From positions 62,001 through 126,000 of the forward strand of contig WION01000036.1 of the NCBI GenBank assembly GCA_015039365.1: 64,000 bases of DNA, given 5' to 3'. Shown piece after piece: positions 1 through 12,800 of this stretch (positions within the stretch are counted from its first letter, which is position 1; each line of letters begins with the position of its first letter). Source of the DNA: Amanita rubescens. Its lineage: Eukaryota; Basidiomycota; Agaricomycetes; Agaricales; Amanitaceae. The notes below the pieces were generated by a model, which was not told the DNA's origin, searched no databases, and saw only the letters and a list, made by a program, of their open reading frames with translations. A program made the position numbers and the translations under genes.

Positions 1-387
1 GTTGATGTGAGATATAAGACATCTCTGAGTGGGTAGGCATAGCCATCAGGTACGACCAGTTTCCCTAGCAACACCGAACGTCGTAATGGTTCGAGAGAAC
101 AATGGCAAAGTATTCCACATCTGGGGTCGGATAACAGGAATGTTATTTAGTCTTTGCATGACATATACAAGAAACGTCGGATGTGGAATAGGATACTATG
201 CCGCTTGATAGCCTTGGCTACTGAGGTCATCTTAGTCATAGTTTTAAGAACATGGCACAAAGTCCAACGTCCTACCATAAAAAACAAAACACTCCGTTTT
301 ACTGGAACACATACAAAGTCATTGGCAACATTCACGAACGTACAAAGTACGTAACACTACACAACATCAAGGCACCTCCGATCTCAT

Positions 388-912
388 CTAATACTTGCAC
401 CAGCCATCGCTCTCGGTGATATAGTCAAGAAGTCCAGAGGGTTGAGTCTGGCCACCTTTGTTGATAGCAGTGTTAGAATAGTGGCATGACTTGTACATAG
501 AGCAAGTAAGATCGGGGCTGCCATTCTGTGCAAATCCGTTAGAACCCATCCACTTGAACAAAAGGGTAAAAGACAGCTGACCTTGCCATTGACATCGTGG
601 TAAGCTAAAAGAAGCTCAGCGTCGTACATCTTTGCAGTTGGGAATTAGCTTACTGTTGACAAATTTGCAGCCGGAGACACCATTGCAAGCCGTGAAACAA
701 TCTACAATCACGAATAAGCGTCGAGCGAAAGAATATACGGCCAACACCTTACCATAGATAGTTGGGACAAGAACGTAAGTGAGATAGTCCGAGGCCTCAG
801 TGGCTCCATTGAGGTTCAGGAAAGTCGGATAGAAGAAGCTTCTCTTAGCCACCGTGGCCGCCGAGGCAGCAGAAACAGCGGTGAGAGCGAGGATGAGCGA
901 AGAGAAGTGCAT
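388..912 (-). CDS. Small secreted Cys-rich protein, copy A (fruit-body-specific-like)
   Basis: Four exons on the minus strand: 753-912, 654-701, 582-604, 388-525 (369 nt, 122 aa). The first ATG at 912 opens a signal peptide (MHFSSLILALTAVSAASAA) and a possible KR processing site. The mature part has a DYLTY motif, a CFTAC...GC...FVN block, a YHDVNGK mini-exon and a GGQTQPSG...DGWCK tail with paired cysteines. All junctions have GT-AG signals and consistent phase, and the same exon sizes (48, 23, 138 nt) recur in copy C near 44 kb and 48 and 23 nt in copy B. The sequence reminds me of fungal fruit-body-specific secreted proteins; that name is from memory of the motif pattern. Function is unknown. 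It is probably an extracellular, disulfide-stabilised protein. Confidence 0.8.
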
Positions 913-2520
913 TTCGATCGTAAGACTTGTATCTGAGGACGTGAGTCTGAGGTTGGCTTCGTACGCGCCAGGTTAAATACCCTCAGTGTGTATGTTTCTG
1001 TATCTTGCCGCCCTGGACGCTCACGACTCGTATTGGGCACAGGAACGCCTTCATATTGTTTCTTGACCTCGTACTCGACAAGTCAGGAAGCTCCGTTGTT
1101 TGCGCACGAGATCCGCCCTGTGGTACATTCCACCAAGTCACTCGATCTTCTGTCTTGGCTCCATCATTCAAAACCTACACGTTACGTAGTTGAAAATGTT
1201 ACGTTAAGTTGCTCTCACCGCTCACCACTCGTATTCGGGAATCAGGGGATGCCCAAAACGCCGGTGCTTGAAGTTTGTGCCTAGCCTTGGATTTTTCGTT
1301 GTCCAGCTGCCATTTCAACTCACGTTGATTAGCACGAACCGAGGGCCACAAACGTAAGAAAGTAGCCAAGAATAGTTATGACGGGAGGATGGGGGTAAGG
1401 GGGGAAGCAATAAACTATTGCCAATAAACCGCGACGGTGCCGCGCGCGCTAGCCGAACAAAAGGCTTGGATCACGGGAGCGTGGCGCTACGACACGTGCA
1501 TCAGGTCCTTCAACTTGAAGCTTGAAGCCTGATGTGTGCCTCTTGCTCCTTTGCTTGACATTCGCTCGGCAGGGTCCATTACCTGTCCGTCGATCTCTAC
1601 CAATTTCTTATAATAAATATTAACCCTCACCTCTTTTCGTTCAGTTTACCTTTTTTGGGTATATTTGCATCTTGTATTTTCATGAAGCGAACCGCCTTGA
1701 GGGGGCACAAATTCCGTAGCCAATACGAAGCGGAAAAGAAATGTATTACAAGTTAAAGAAAACACTGCGTACGCCAACCCTGTTTTGATGAAATTCAGAC
1801 TGCAAGACCGCTGTCAACTTCCCGTGGATGTACCTAACGTTTGCCTCGCTTGATGTTACTTGCACGACAGATTATTTGAATCGGCATGGGCAGTTTGACT
1901 GTCCCCATTTACAAAGAAAAATCATTAGGCTTAAATTTGCCTAACGCCTATGTACTCACTCCTTGTTGGTCGGTTCACAAATCCCACAAATATTGAGATA
2001 ATTGGCGGAGTATCCCAAGGTTCGCTACCCGTAAGATGCGGGATCGTTCTACCATCGGCAAGTCCCTAGGCATCCCATTAGTCGATCGCGACCGTAGTGA
2101 AAAGGCACGCCTGTAGGCTGTGAGTCTACTAGCACTAGGCACAATCATGTATTTTCACAGATGGATCTTTGAAACAAAAAAAAATTGTGAACCCCATACA
2201 CCGCCTTCAGTCACTGATGCGCGCGGATTTGCTTGGAGAGCGTACGGCTGAAAGACAGTTGGGTCGCGTTTCATCAGCCGAGTCGTCTCCACAGTCCAAC
2301 CGAGCGATGTTGACGGTGCCACTCATCCTCCTTAAAATATCGTTCAAGGCAGGTGGCCCAAGGCCCAGATATACCCCATGAGACGGTTCATGTTTGTGGT
2401 TCGAGAAACTATCCAATAGACGGGCCAAAAGGTATATACAATGCATACGGATGACATGTTAGGTGTGGACGGCAATTTCCAGGACATGCACACCAGCAAG
2501 TTGCCTCCTCTCTTTTACAC
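913..2520. other. Intergenic, no gene recognised
   Basis: The open frames here are short, lack splice-supported partners and show no family motif. The stretch holds the presumed upstream region of copy A (AT-rich box near 970-980 on the minus strand) and the 3' flank of the peptidase gene. Confidence 0.5.
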
Positions 2521-4913
2521 CTATTCACTATCCCCTTTTTCCCCCGTGGACTCTAAAAACCAGGCTCTCGCAGCTTCCCAACACACTCTTTCACACTCTA
2601 CTCCATTCAGAGGATGAGACTCGCCATCGAACACGAGCATATCCACTCGACTCCCCCCTTTTGCTGTTCCTCTTCCATTCCGAAGAGCTTTAAGAGTATG
2701 GTAATATCCGTATCCTTGAGTAGGGGCGACGCGAAGATCGTCCTTCCCGATGAGGAGGAGAACATCTGCCGTGACTTTATCAGCGAAGCGCAGCGGTGAG
2801 GCATTATATAGCTTTTGGTATATTTCAGGAACCATGCCTAGCTGAGTTGCGGTTGCGTTCTCTGAAGAAACGCCGCCGTCACTTTGTGAAGAGGAATATG
2901 AAATAGTAGTAGGAGGAGAAGAAGCAATTGGGACTGGGTATTGAAGGCCAAATTCAGCGTAACCCCAGTCAGGGATATCACTGGTCGATATTTCGCCAAC
3001 TGAAATGACGGGGTTACGGAGAGCGGCTGCTGTGAATATATCCGGGAACTGGCCAATCACTATATATAAAAATTCCTGTCAGTATATCGATCCGTCGTAT
3101 ATAGAAAAAATTGCATACAGTGTGCGCCTAAAAATCCACCGTGGCTTCCACCAAAGAAAAACACCTTTCCTCGGCCAAATTGAGCATAACCGAGTTCAAC
3201 CAAATGATGCAAGGTCTGAATGCAGTCTTGAACGTCCAGTGAACCGCACTTTCCAATCAAGCGGAGAATAGCGGATTGGCCATACCCTACTGAACCGGTG
3301 TAGTTGGGTAGAGCAACGGTGTCTTGGGAATCAAAAACGATTATTATTGAACGTGCAAGGAATTAATGGTAACTTACACCCTTCCAGAGCGAACGCCGAC
3401 GTAATCGGGTTGAATTCCGTCGTGGTACCGCTGTGCGGACCACCGTGTGGGGCGAAAATACATCGACTCGCCTGGCTCGGAAAATTTGAGCGGATGACGA
3501 CCGTTTCTACAGGGCCCCGGTTGGGAGTAGGTATGATCTTCGTCTCGATGGATAACAATGCAATTCTAAGCTCCTCGGTGAGCGTTGGCTCGTGTATAAC
3601 CCGCCAGTCTACCGAACATGTAGCAGAGATGGTACCCAGTGAAACTTGGTGCGGCACGTTGGGCGCGCTTCGTACGCAAACGATCCTGTCTTGGTCATCA
3701 GTTGTTAAGAGTGTCCAGCTCCAGTTCGATTCGTCTACAGGTGTGAGGTCGATGATCTGGCCTGTTTGGGTATCTATAAGTAGAATTGTATTTCGGGATC
3801 TCCATGTCGACGAAACTACGATCTTTGGTGCGTTCCAGTTGGGGTGATTGACAGTGAATGATGAGGATAAAGTCCAGGGTGGGTATAAGCCAGGGAACGA
3901 TTTGGGATCAGCGTCTTGTATGATTGGGACTAGAGTCTTAGATTGGGCCGATGGGGAATCGGATAATAAAGGAAGGTCGAAAGCGTTCAAAGAATTTGTA
4001 GACGCATGTGGCCCCCCTGTCTCGCTCGATAGATAAACCAGTTTCGTGCCAGCGGACGAAACAAATATGCGTGGAGACCGACATGAGAGATGCGATCGCG
4101 TCAACTTGTCCGCCGTGCATTCTCTCGTGGAATATTCATCAAGATCGCTGGTATCTGAGGTAACGCTTATTCGCCAGATACCGAAGGGCCGATTAAAACA
4201 AAATTTGATTCCTAACAGGCGGTCATCGGGCGAAGATTCATACCCAGTGGCATAGAGTTCGGTATCAGTATGGTATATGACCTGGCCGAAGTGAACCACG
4301 TTCTCAGTTGGAATCGATAGATGATATAGCTTCGGCTTGGTTTCATCTCTTGACCACTGAAGTATGAACACGCCGGGCCGTTTGAAGCTTGGAAGACCTT
4401 CACCAAACGAAGGCGTGTATCTGAATTTGGCAAACGCATCATCTGAAGAAGATGGTGGGTTCTTCTCTGCGATGTAGAGTAGGGAAGTTTCGGACGGGGA
4501 AAATGTGATTGACGATATGAATTCTACATCGCACTGAGGAGCGATAGGCGAATAAAGGGAGAAAACGCACCGTCAGAGTAAAACTGGCCATGTGCACGAG
4601 TCACATCCCTACACGCTACCAACCGGTCGTTGTTCCAGATCTCTACAAATCGACCAGTGCCCCCGGTCTTTGAAGCGTCCCGAAGAATAGCCCGGAAAGA
4701 TCGGGATGGGGATACGAGCGACAAGACGATATCATTCGGCACATCTTCAAGTGCGGTCGAGATTGTCGGAGGAGGTAATGCCACGGATTTGGTGACAACG
4801 CGTTTCACATTTCGTTCGTGATCCCGGACACTGAACACGATGCGTAGAGACGATTGTGACAGGAATTGGGCCGATGTAGGCTGGGGAAGGGCTGATAGTT
4901 GGTTGTAGTACAT
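2521..4913 (-). CDS. Acylaminoacyl-peptidase (prolyl oligopeptidase family S9)
   Basis: Serine peptidase of the S9C type, which removes N-acylated residues from peptides, normally in the cytosol. Exons on the minus strand: 4571-4913, 3378-4523, 3119-3322, 2521-3059 (743 aa, matching the family's roughly 730). The N-terminal half is the expected beta-propeller, with SVRDHER, FVEIWNNDR and DVTRAHGQFYSD segments. The C-terminal hydrolase part has the nucleophile in GGSHGGF, the acid in GKDDLRV and the histidine in DGESHPL, so the triad is complete. Introns are 47, 55 and 59 nt with GT-AG ends. I chose ATG 4913 (MYYNQLS) because family similarity starts there; an in-frame ATG at 5042 would add 43 residues that look non-conserved. 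No signal peptide. Confidence 0.9.
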
Positions 4914-5042
4914 GGAACAGTTGTTCCGGATTCCACTGTGGAACCGTACCCACGCGGGGAATCGGCGGCCATACGAACCATGACGGAAATCCACGAATAG
5001 TCTACCATAACGCCCAAGAGATGCATACATGCAACTTGTCAT

Positions 5043-5590
5043 GGTAAGGCTCTGAAAATCTCGTATGGATCACCATTTAGTCCAACATGTCCGATGTCGT
5101 ACGACGTGGCCGGCGCGATGTGTACCATTTCTCGTCGGTAACTTCCGGATCTCGTTCCCACCATCTACGCTCACCCCGCTATTTCCTTTTACAGACCAGC
5201 AACCGACGAACAGGAATGTCACCTATAGCCTTATCCTCTGCTTTATCCTTAAGAAGACTTGGACGACATTTTCGATGGATGAATTTCTCTTGTTTATCAT
5301 TCAAGATATCGCTTTTGCTATACCTCTGGCCATCATGTAGCTCTTGGACTCTAACGTTGCACCTTGCTTGATTAGATGGCTTGCTTCCAAATTCCACAGC
5401 GAACATCGTCGACGTCTTGTCCCCGGGCAGAGAGTACGGTGCGGCGTGCGCCCGCTCTCGTGGCCGTTATGGACTTCCTCCGTGGGACCTCGAAGTCCAC
5501 CGCGCAAAGCGATACGACATCACATCGATGTCATTCTGTCTGACAGGATGCATTCTACATGTACAATCTATATCTTAGTACAAATTTAAA
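5043..5590. other. Intergenic between peptidase and F-box gene
   Basis: Short overlapping frames on both strands without motifs. It probably contains the peptidase promoter and the F-box gene 3' end. Nothing else seen. Confidence 0.5.
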
Positions 5591-6897
5591 TTACCTACAA
5601 GTCTCTAGGACAGAATGACATGCGACGTGATTTTTCAAGTGGAACGTGACAAGTTTTAGAATACCAATTTCTTCCAATTCTTTTAAACCCTTCACCCGAC
5701 GCACTGCTTCAAAAAACATATCAGTATTTTCTGGATTGTAAATACCCAATATAATCTTGATCAGCTTCAGATTTGGGAACAGGCTCCGGAATTTATCGAG
5801 GCAATTTGGGGACTCGAAAAATCCCAACTTGGACAAGTATTCGTGTACTGAACTGTCATATAGAATGAACTTGAATTGAAGTTCCTCTAGAAGGTTTGGC
5901 GAAGGAAGAGCAGACAACATCTTCCACATGGCCGATACGAGACTTGCGTAGGCGAAATTGGGAAATCCGATAAATAGCGTCCGAAGGTTGATGCATTGCA
6001 GAACTTGGGTTGGCTCCAAATATTTTATTGATTCATCTGTGAGGGTTTACTCACTAAGGTGTCATATAACTGGAACACAAACGGGAGCTTACTGAACGTG
6101 GCAAAAGTATATGGCTTGATAAATGTGATGAGAAGTTGTTCGACGCTATGACCGATGTGCTGTAAAAATCGCCAGGTCAAGGGATCCGCAGCCCGAGCAA
6201 CGGGGTCCCGTATATGGAAGGTATGAATGGTAACGTCAAGGCCGGGGTTAACTAATGGATCAAGTACATGTTTAAAAAACGCGAGGGAGATGTTGTCGAG
6301 TATTCTGAAGTGGAGGGGACGACGAAATATGGATAGATGACGCGAGAAGCCCGAATGTTCTATTTCTTTAAACCGCAGCCTCCGGAAGGCAAGCGTTTTC
6401 AGAGTTGGTGAAAGCCGGCGGAACAATGCCACCACATCTTCGGCTTTCGTCATGCCCACGCCGTCCAACTGCAAATCGTGTATCTTCAATTCGAAGATCA
6501 CATCTAGGACGAAGCGCGGTACTTGTTTCCATCCATATTTCCAGAGCGAATGTATGAATATGCTCAGTGTCTTGACATTACAGAGGTTTGATGCGATTGT
6601 TTTAGGGTCTCTCTCATTGCCATAGTCGTAATTTCGACAGAACAAGTCTTGGAGGTGTATCTCTTCGACAGCGGACGTAAAGCTGGTCCATGGCGCACCG
6701 GCAAGGTTCAAGAACTGTTCAAAATCCTTGTCCGACCGGAACTCGAGGGTGGAAATTAGACGATGCCGGGTTCTGACAAGGGCACGTTTAGAGACGAGGC
6801 CGCAGGAAAGTAATGTCGATGTCTCGTCGAGTTGATCGATTAATTCGTCGAGAAGCTCTGGGGGAAATTTGGAGTCGCTAGCTAGATTGGCAGTGAT
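5591..6897 (-). CDS. F-box-like protein (5' end unresolved)
   Basis: Two exons traced on the minus strand: about 6897-6094, more exactly ending at 6093, and 5591-6036, joined across a 57-nt intron (gtaagc...cacag) in phase 1. The first residues (FPPELLDELIDQLDE, LLSCGLVSKRAL) have the spacing of the basidiomycete F-box motif. The rest is leucine-rich without clear repeats, like substrate-recognition parts of F-box proteins. The product would be an SCF ubiquitin-ligase adaptor. No in-frame ATG lies directly upstream: an in-frame TGA near 6900-6904 precedes the open frame, so either a short 5' exon is missing from my model or the gene is damaged. No stop inside the traced exons. Confidence 0.6.
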
Positions 6898-9150
6898 GAA
6901 TCATCTGATTTTCGCGATTGCAGGTTACTAAAGTAGGCCTAAAATGGAAATTAAATTATTCCCATCAACGCTACACCACATTTGAACGTGATAATATTAG
7001 AGTCTCCTCCCAAAGGAGGTGAATGTGAGGGAATCAGACGGAGAACGATAGATATGAAGGCATGCCGGCGGAGTACATGGGATGACTGAGCCTTCCTCCA
7101 TATACAGGGAGGTGGGGGGCACGAATATCGCGTCATCGAAGGACTTTGATACGTGCCATCATTGAGTTACGGGTGAATTCAAACGCGGAACTAACTCTTG
7201 CCTCACCGTTAGTGGCACCTCCCTGGAGTTTTCGGCCATTTCCGCTTTCAATTTGGCCAAACAACGCAAGTGCGACGTCGCTCAGAGCCGCACTCAATCC
7301 CAGTGAGCCACCTCTTTCAAAGTTTTACTGATCATATCCCACACATCCACCACAACATCGCTCTCTACGTGACTTGTGTGGCCCAACTGACTGCCCACGT
7401 CAAAAAATTTACCACTCAGCGCTTTGTTCATACCACTTCAGCGGTTCACGCGTCGGCGATGTCATTTTTGGCAACTTGCGCTCTGGCGGCTCCCCCTCTG
7501 GCAAGGAACACTCACAAGACTTAATTGCCTATAGTAATGAGTATGTTCTTACACCACTTTCAAAGTTTCACTGCTCATGCCATTCACCATCCAGCCAACA
7601 CGATAATTTTGCACTCCACCGCTCACCGATGCCCGGCGCTGCGCCGCTCGCCACCCCCTTGCCCAGCACCATTGCTATGTCATCAACAACCGGCGCATTC
7701 CTCCACCACATGCTAGTACCCGTTCGTGCCAATTGGTCTTCTGTCTGCTCGGATCGTACTCGCCAGGGTCCCCTTTTATTTCCCAGGGTCTTGTATGCAC
7801 ATCCCTGTCCTTGGTCTTTTTGAAATGCCTGGATCTCGGGACAGGAGTTTGGATGGGAGTAGTTTTCGTGAGCCGGATATTCTATGTTGTTTACGTATAA
7901 CAATTTTGAAAGCATACAGAATCATGAAACGAAGCGGCAGGCCCATATCATTTCAGTGCATAGCCTGTATCGCCATTCGCTGCAAGAAACCTGAATCGTC
8001 GCATCTTGGTGCGAATACAACTCGTAACTGTGACATCCATTTACAGATGTCTATAACATCGCCCTATCCTGCTGATCGATTCCCTGTTTGAAAGCGGCGC
8101 TTGCTTTGGACAGCGAAGCAAACGGCATTCGATGAGCTTCAACTATCAGTACACTGAGGCCAGATGGATGACGAACGTCTCGTTTCCTTGTGTGGTTCGG
8201 TTCGCGTGATGCATATGCCTACTCCACGCCACTTAGTAAGAACATCTTGTTTCGGCAAAGGTCAATACGCAGGCTGCGATGAGTGGGTGATGCATGATGA
8301 TTAATAAATACAACAGTAGCCATCGAGTAGATCACTGACATAAATCATTTCTTGATGGCGCTCGTACGTTTCGTTAGATGTTTGAGACATGTGGGATAGT
8401 ACTACGCTGGCGACCCACAAGCTTTCCCGCCGCCTAGCCTGCTCTGCTGCCTTCCTTCTCGCTCGAAGCTCAAGTGACGATATCTCCAATGATCGCGCAG
8501 TATTCCCCGCATGATCTTGAGCTATGTGAAGGGGCCCTCAGTCAGCTGCGAATGCGAATATGCAATGTCACCATCGCACCATCGGAGATGATAAGCGTTG
8601 GGCGCTGATTGTTCTCGACTATTTTGCCTACGTTTCGGTTCTAGCCAAGCGTACGCTTGCATAAGTCATAGAATGCCCTGATCGATACACGTAGGATATG
8701 CTCAGAATGGGGCGAGAGAATCTGCCACTGGAGGATATCAAACTGGGTATTATAGTCTGAGTCCCGGCTTGGCTCATTGTGGAATTGGGGGAAAGTGGGA
8801 CATGACGAGTCGACATTGCTACTACATCGGGGTGGTCAGATTGGACAGCAAACCTCTGAGCATTGGTACGATGCAGGACATTTTCCAACTCGTACATTAA
8901 TATTAGCTGGATCACCAATATTGATCGCGATCACGACTGTGTCGGAGAGCTACCAATAGCAAAATCTTAACTGAGTGGGTAGAATAGGCCTGGGATCGTA
9001 AGATTGGTGTTTTACGTTTCGTTTCTCATACGACCGGCGCCGCTGCAAAGCAGGTTAGTACTAGGGATGCTGATTCAAAGAACATTGAAGATGGCGATCC
9101 ATACTGTACGTCATATGTCCACCTTGGCACATAGAATTTTTTTTTTCCGT

Positions 9151-9443
9151 TTAGTCTTGGACACAACTTCCTTGATGCTTCCTGATTGAGAGACAGACGA
9201 CGAATAGGATGAAAGCAGTGGAGACAATGAAACACACTCCGAAGGCATACCCCTCGGTTTCCAATCCACGCTCTGAATCAGCCTGCGTATTGCCTGGAAT
9301 ACGCTTTGCAGCGAAGAATGGTCGCATAGTTTGCAGCAAGTCAGAGGTTGCTAAATGAAGTAATTGACCAAATACGTACAACCTGGCTTAGGTTCCAGGG
9401 GTCCCTGCCTCGTGCTTGTTCTTCCGCCAAACGCACCAGCCAT
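9151..9443 (-). CDS. Small single-pass membrane protein, unknown
   Basis: Two exons on the minus strand, 9383-9443 and 9151-9293, joined in phase 1 across an 89-nt GT-AG intron (204 nt, 67 aa). It starts MAGAFGGRTSTRQGP, has a charged middle (SERGLETEG) and one hydrophobic segment of about 21 residues near the C-terminus (YAFGVCFIVSTAFILFVVC), then RKHQ. That is the layout of a short membrane-anchored protein with a soluble N-terminus. I do not recognise the family. It is divergent from, and about 360 bp upstream of, the GTPase gene. The mirrored copy at 22852-23170 carries indels that destroy the frame. Confidence 0.5.
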
Positions 9444-9802
9444 TCCTATCGCAGTGCTCTCAACTGAACACGTCAGTGTTTCATTTTCATGCCGCTGTCT
9501 GGGCTGACCACCCTCATTTCAGAGCCCGACACGCCATCTCAGCACTGCCCAGTGCCGAATTACCTAGACTGCACATACTACTGGTGAGCTCCAGAAACTG
9601 CTGTTACTTCACGACTGATGGCGCCAGTGCCACCATTCACTGTTCCCTAGTACCAGCTGGTTCCTCAATCAAGTTGAACTCGGAGTCTTGGACACGCTGT
9701 CTAGATTCACATCACTTTCCCCTGTCTTGTCTACTTCTCTCCTGAGCTCATTATTACTTCTGCACCATACTACAATAAACATTCTACCACAAAGCACTTG
9801 TG

Positions 9803-12800
9803 ATGGAAGATACTCATACAACTAGCATGCTTCTATCAAGTAGGCAAATATATGCATTTCTACTCCCTCCCCAAAATTTGACTGTGTATTTGGATATAGA
9901 TGACTCAGAGAAACATGTCAGAATGCTCAAAGATCAATACTTATGTCCCCATTTTCGTATCCTTGTCATAGGAAGGGCCAATGCTGGCAAAACAACCATC
10001 CTTGAGAAGATTTGTGGTGTAGCAAGGGGAACAAAGCCTATCATATATGACAAGGATGGTGGGCCTGCTTCAAATTTCTGCTTTTAAATTCTTAGTTCTT
10101 TGTAGGTAAAGAGCTTTTACCCACTGGGTCTCATTTGATTTCATCAATTGAGGTAAGTTGACTTGTAACATCTCAACATACTTTATTCATATCCGGTTAC
10201 ATATCACCAGAGAGGCCTTCATGATATTGAGCATCAAATCACATTTGATGGAAGTAATTTTATCTTCCATGACTCTCAAGGTTTTGAATCCGGTTCAACT
10301 GAGGAATTGGAGATTGTTTGGGACTTCATTGAAAAGAGGTCTGGAGAAACTGAGATAAAGAATCAGTTGCATGCAATTTGGTATATTCCTTGTGCTTTTA
10401 ACATCACATTCCTGATCTGGCTTATTGTACATGTAGGTACTGCATCCCCATGGATGGCCCTCGTCCCATTCTACCTGCAGAGCTTGCATTTTTTACAAAA
10501 GGGACTGGCAAAGGTAAATATTTATTGCTCAAATTGGCTTCTACCTGCCCCAAAATCTATGATGCCAGTGTGTTAACAAATTCATATAACCTTGCAGTTC
10601 CTTTGGTGGTTGTGTTTACCAAATTTGATGGTCAAATCATTAATGAATATGTTACCTTAATGAATCCATACATTGAAGATAAGTGGGAAATGGCTAGGAA
10701 CAATGCTGAACACACTTTTCAAGAGGTTTATCTTCCCAAAGTCTTAGATGCCAAATATCCTCCTAAGGCATATGTGCGATTGGAAGGTGAGAAGGCAAGC
10801 ATTCCATCTCTCTAGTAACATAAATAATATTGCTTGAAAAATAGACATGGATTTACCAGAGAAGCACTGTCCTGAATTAGCTCAACAGACTGCTGATGCA
10901 ATTGATGATGAAAGCTTGCATCATTTGTTTGTCTCAACACAGAAGAATAACCTTGATCTCTGTGTTAAAGCTGCATTTCAGTGAGGTTCATATTAAAGCA
11001 TTTCTTTTCATGCACTGACCATTCTCAGAGCCATCATCACTAAGAGTAATTTCACATGGGAAGACACTGCTATTGTTGTTCTTAGCAAATTTCCACATTA
11101 CTGGGTATGCATAGTTTGTTAAATATCTGCACAGCAATGTAGAAAGAATTGAAATGGGAACAGTTCCGCAGGCAGGCAGGTGTCCAATTTTATATGACAT
11201 GCTAAAGATTCACAAAATATGCAACAGCATGCAAGTAACACTGTGATTTATTTGCATGTGCCCTAATTAGCCTTGTGCTAGATGTCTGCTACAGAAATGA
11301 AAGAAATTCAGGTGTATTCTATCACATACCATTTGTACAAAGTTTAATGATTGGATGACAGTGGGTGAGCAAAATACAATCACTCATAAATATCATGCCT
11401 TGTCTCATGGCCACCAGTTTGTGAGTCATGCTTCTCTTAGTTATGTAAAAGTCTTGTCCCATGATCAACAGGAAGTGAGTGTGCCACTCAATTCCTGACA
11501 GGTACTAGTCCCATGGCTCATGATATGACCAACAGACAGTGAGTAAATCTACCTTTTAAACAGTGTTATCACACCATATTCTACAATTAAAAGGCAGTCA
11601 GTCTCACAACATTTTCCTGAACTTTGGGGCTCACACTATATCACATTCTATTACATCAAGAAAGTGAGTGACACCAACATTTTTTCTAACATCTACCCTG
11701 ATCCAATGAGCAACAGAATGTTTGTGACATTATACTTATATTTGAACAAATCTTGTTTAATTACATCTTAACAATAGCGAGTAAGTGACAGTGTCCATCC
11801 AACTACTGATATTCATTCTAAGCACTCAATAAAACAGGCAGTGAGTGAAGACCTACATTGTCTTGGCAGTCTTTTCACACTGACTACATGAACAAAAGAA
11901 AGTGAGTGATGACAGTACTGTCCACTCCTATGCTAGGATTTATCATGTCCTTATGTCACACAGTCAGTAAGTAATCCCATCATGCACTTTGGCAGGTATC
12001 TTATAACAGCTTGTGGTCATATGAACAACAGTATGTGAGTGAACTTGCACCTTTTTCTGAAACAAGCTCTGAGGAAATATTTATCACATAATCAGTCTGT
12101 GGGTAACATTAGACATTTGTCTGAAAGAAAGCTTCATCACCCCTTCTCTCCACAATGGATAGCATGCAAGTGACATTTATCTCTCTAGAAGGCAACCTCG
12201 TCACATCATGACAATTTTCCATGACAAATAGGAAGTGATTGACATTGTACTATCTTCTGAAAGCAATATTATGACATATATTTCTGCATCTAACAGGATG
12301 TGAGTGATATAGACATTTCTCTGATTGCAATCATCACAGCTCAATTCATATGGTCAACAGCATGTCAGTGACATTACTACAGATTTTTCTGATACTTAAC
12401 CTCATTATATTCTTCCTTTGGTTAACAGTATGTGAGTGACATTTAACAGTTGTCTGGAACAAATATTCATTGTATTTCTCTGTGGCCAACAGTTTGTCAG
12501 TTACAATTTTCTGCAATTCAGTTTCATCACTGGTTTTTCTATCACCAACAGGCAGTGAGTGAACAGTTTTGAAGTTTTTTATCACAGTCTCATCACACAA
12601 TTTCACATCCCCAATAGTTTGTGAGTGACATTTCATATTTTCTGAAAGGTAGCCTGATCACATATTACTCTGTTATCATCAACAGGGAGTGAGTCTGCAC
12701 AGTTTTCTGGTCTTCACACTTATCACATTGTTTTCTACTGCCTACAGTATGTAAGTGAACATATTGCTTGTAAGAGGTGACTTTACCACATCCTTTGCTG

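Noticed and set aside
7374..7915. Long open frames on both strands, similar to 24497-24895 in the right arm
   Set aside because: The plus-strand frame lacks motifs, and the minus-strand reading acquires a stop in the mirrored copy, so conservation reflects the duplication, not coding.
8301..8489. Minus-strand frame with QARRRESLWVASVVLS, conserved in the right arm
   Set aside because: No start, partner exons or family found. Kept only as a possible remnant of an unknown exon.
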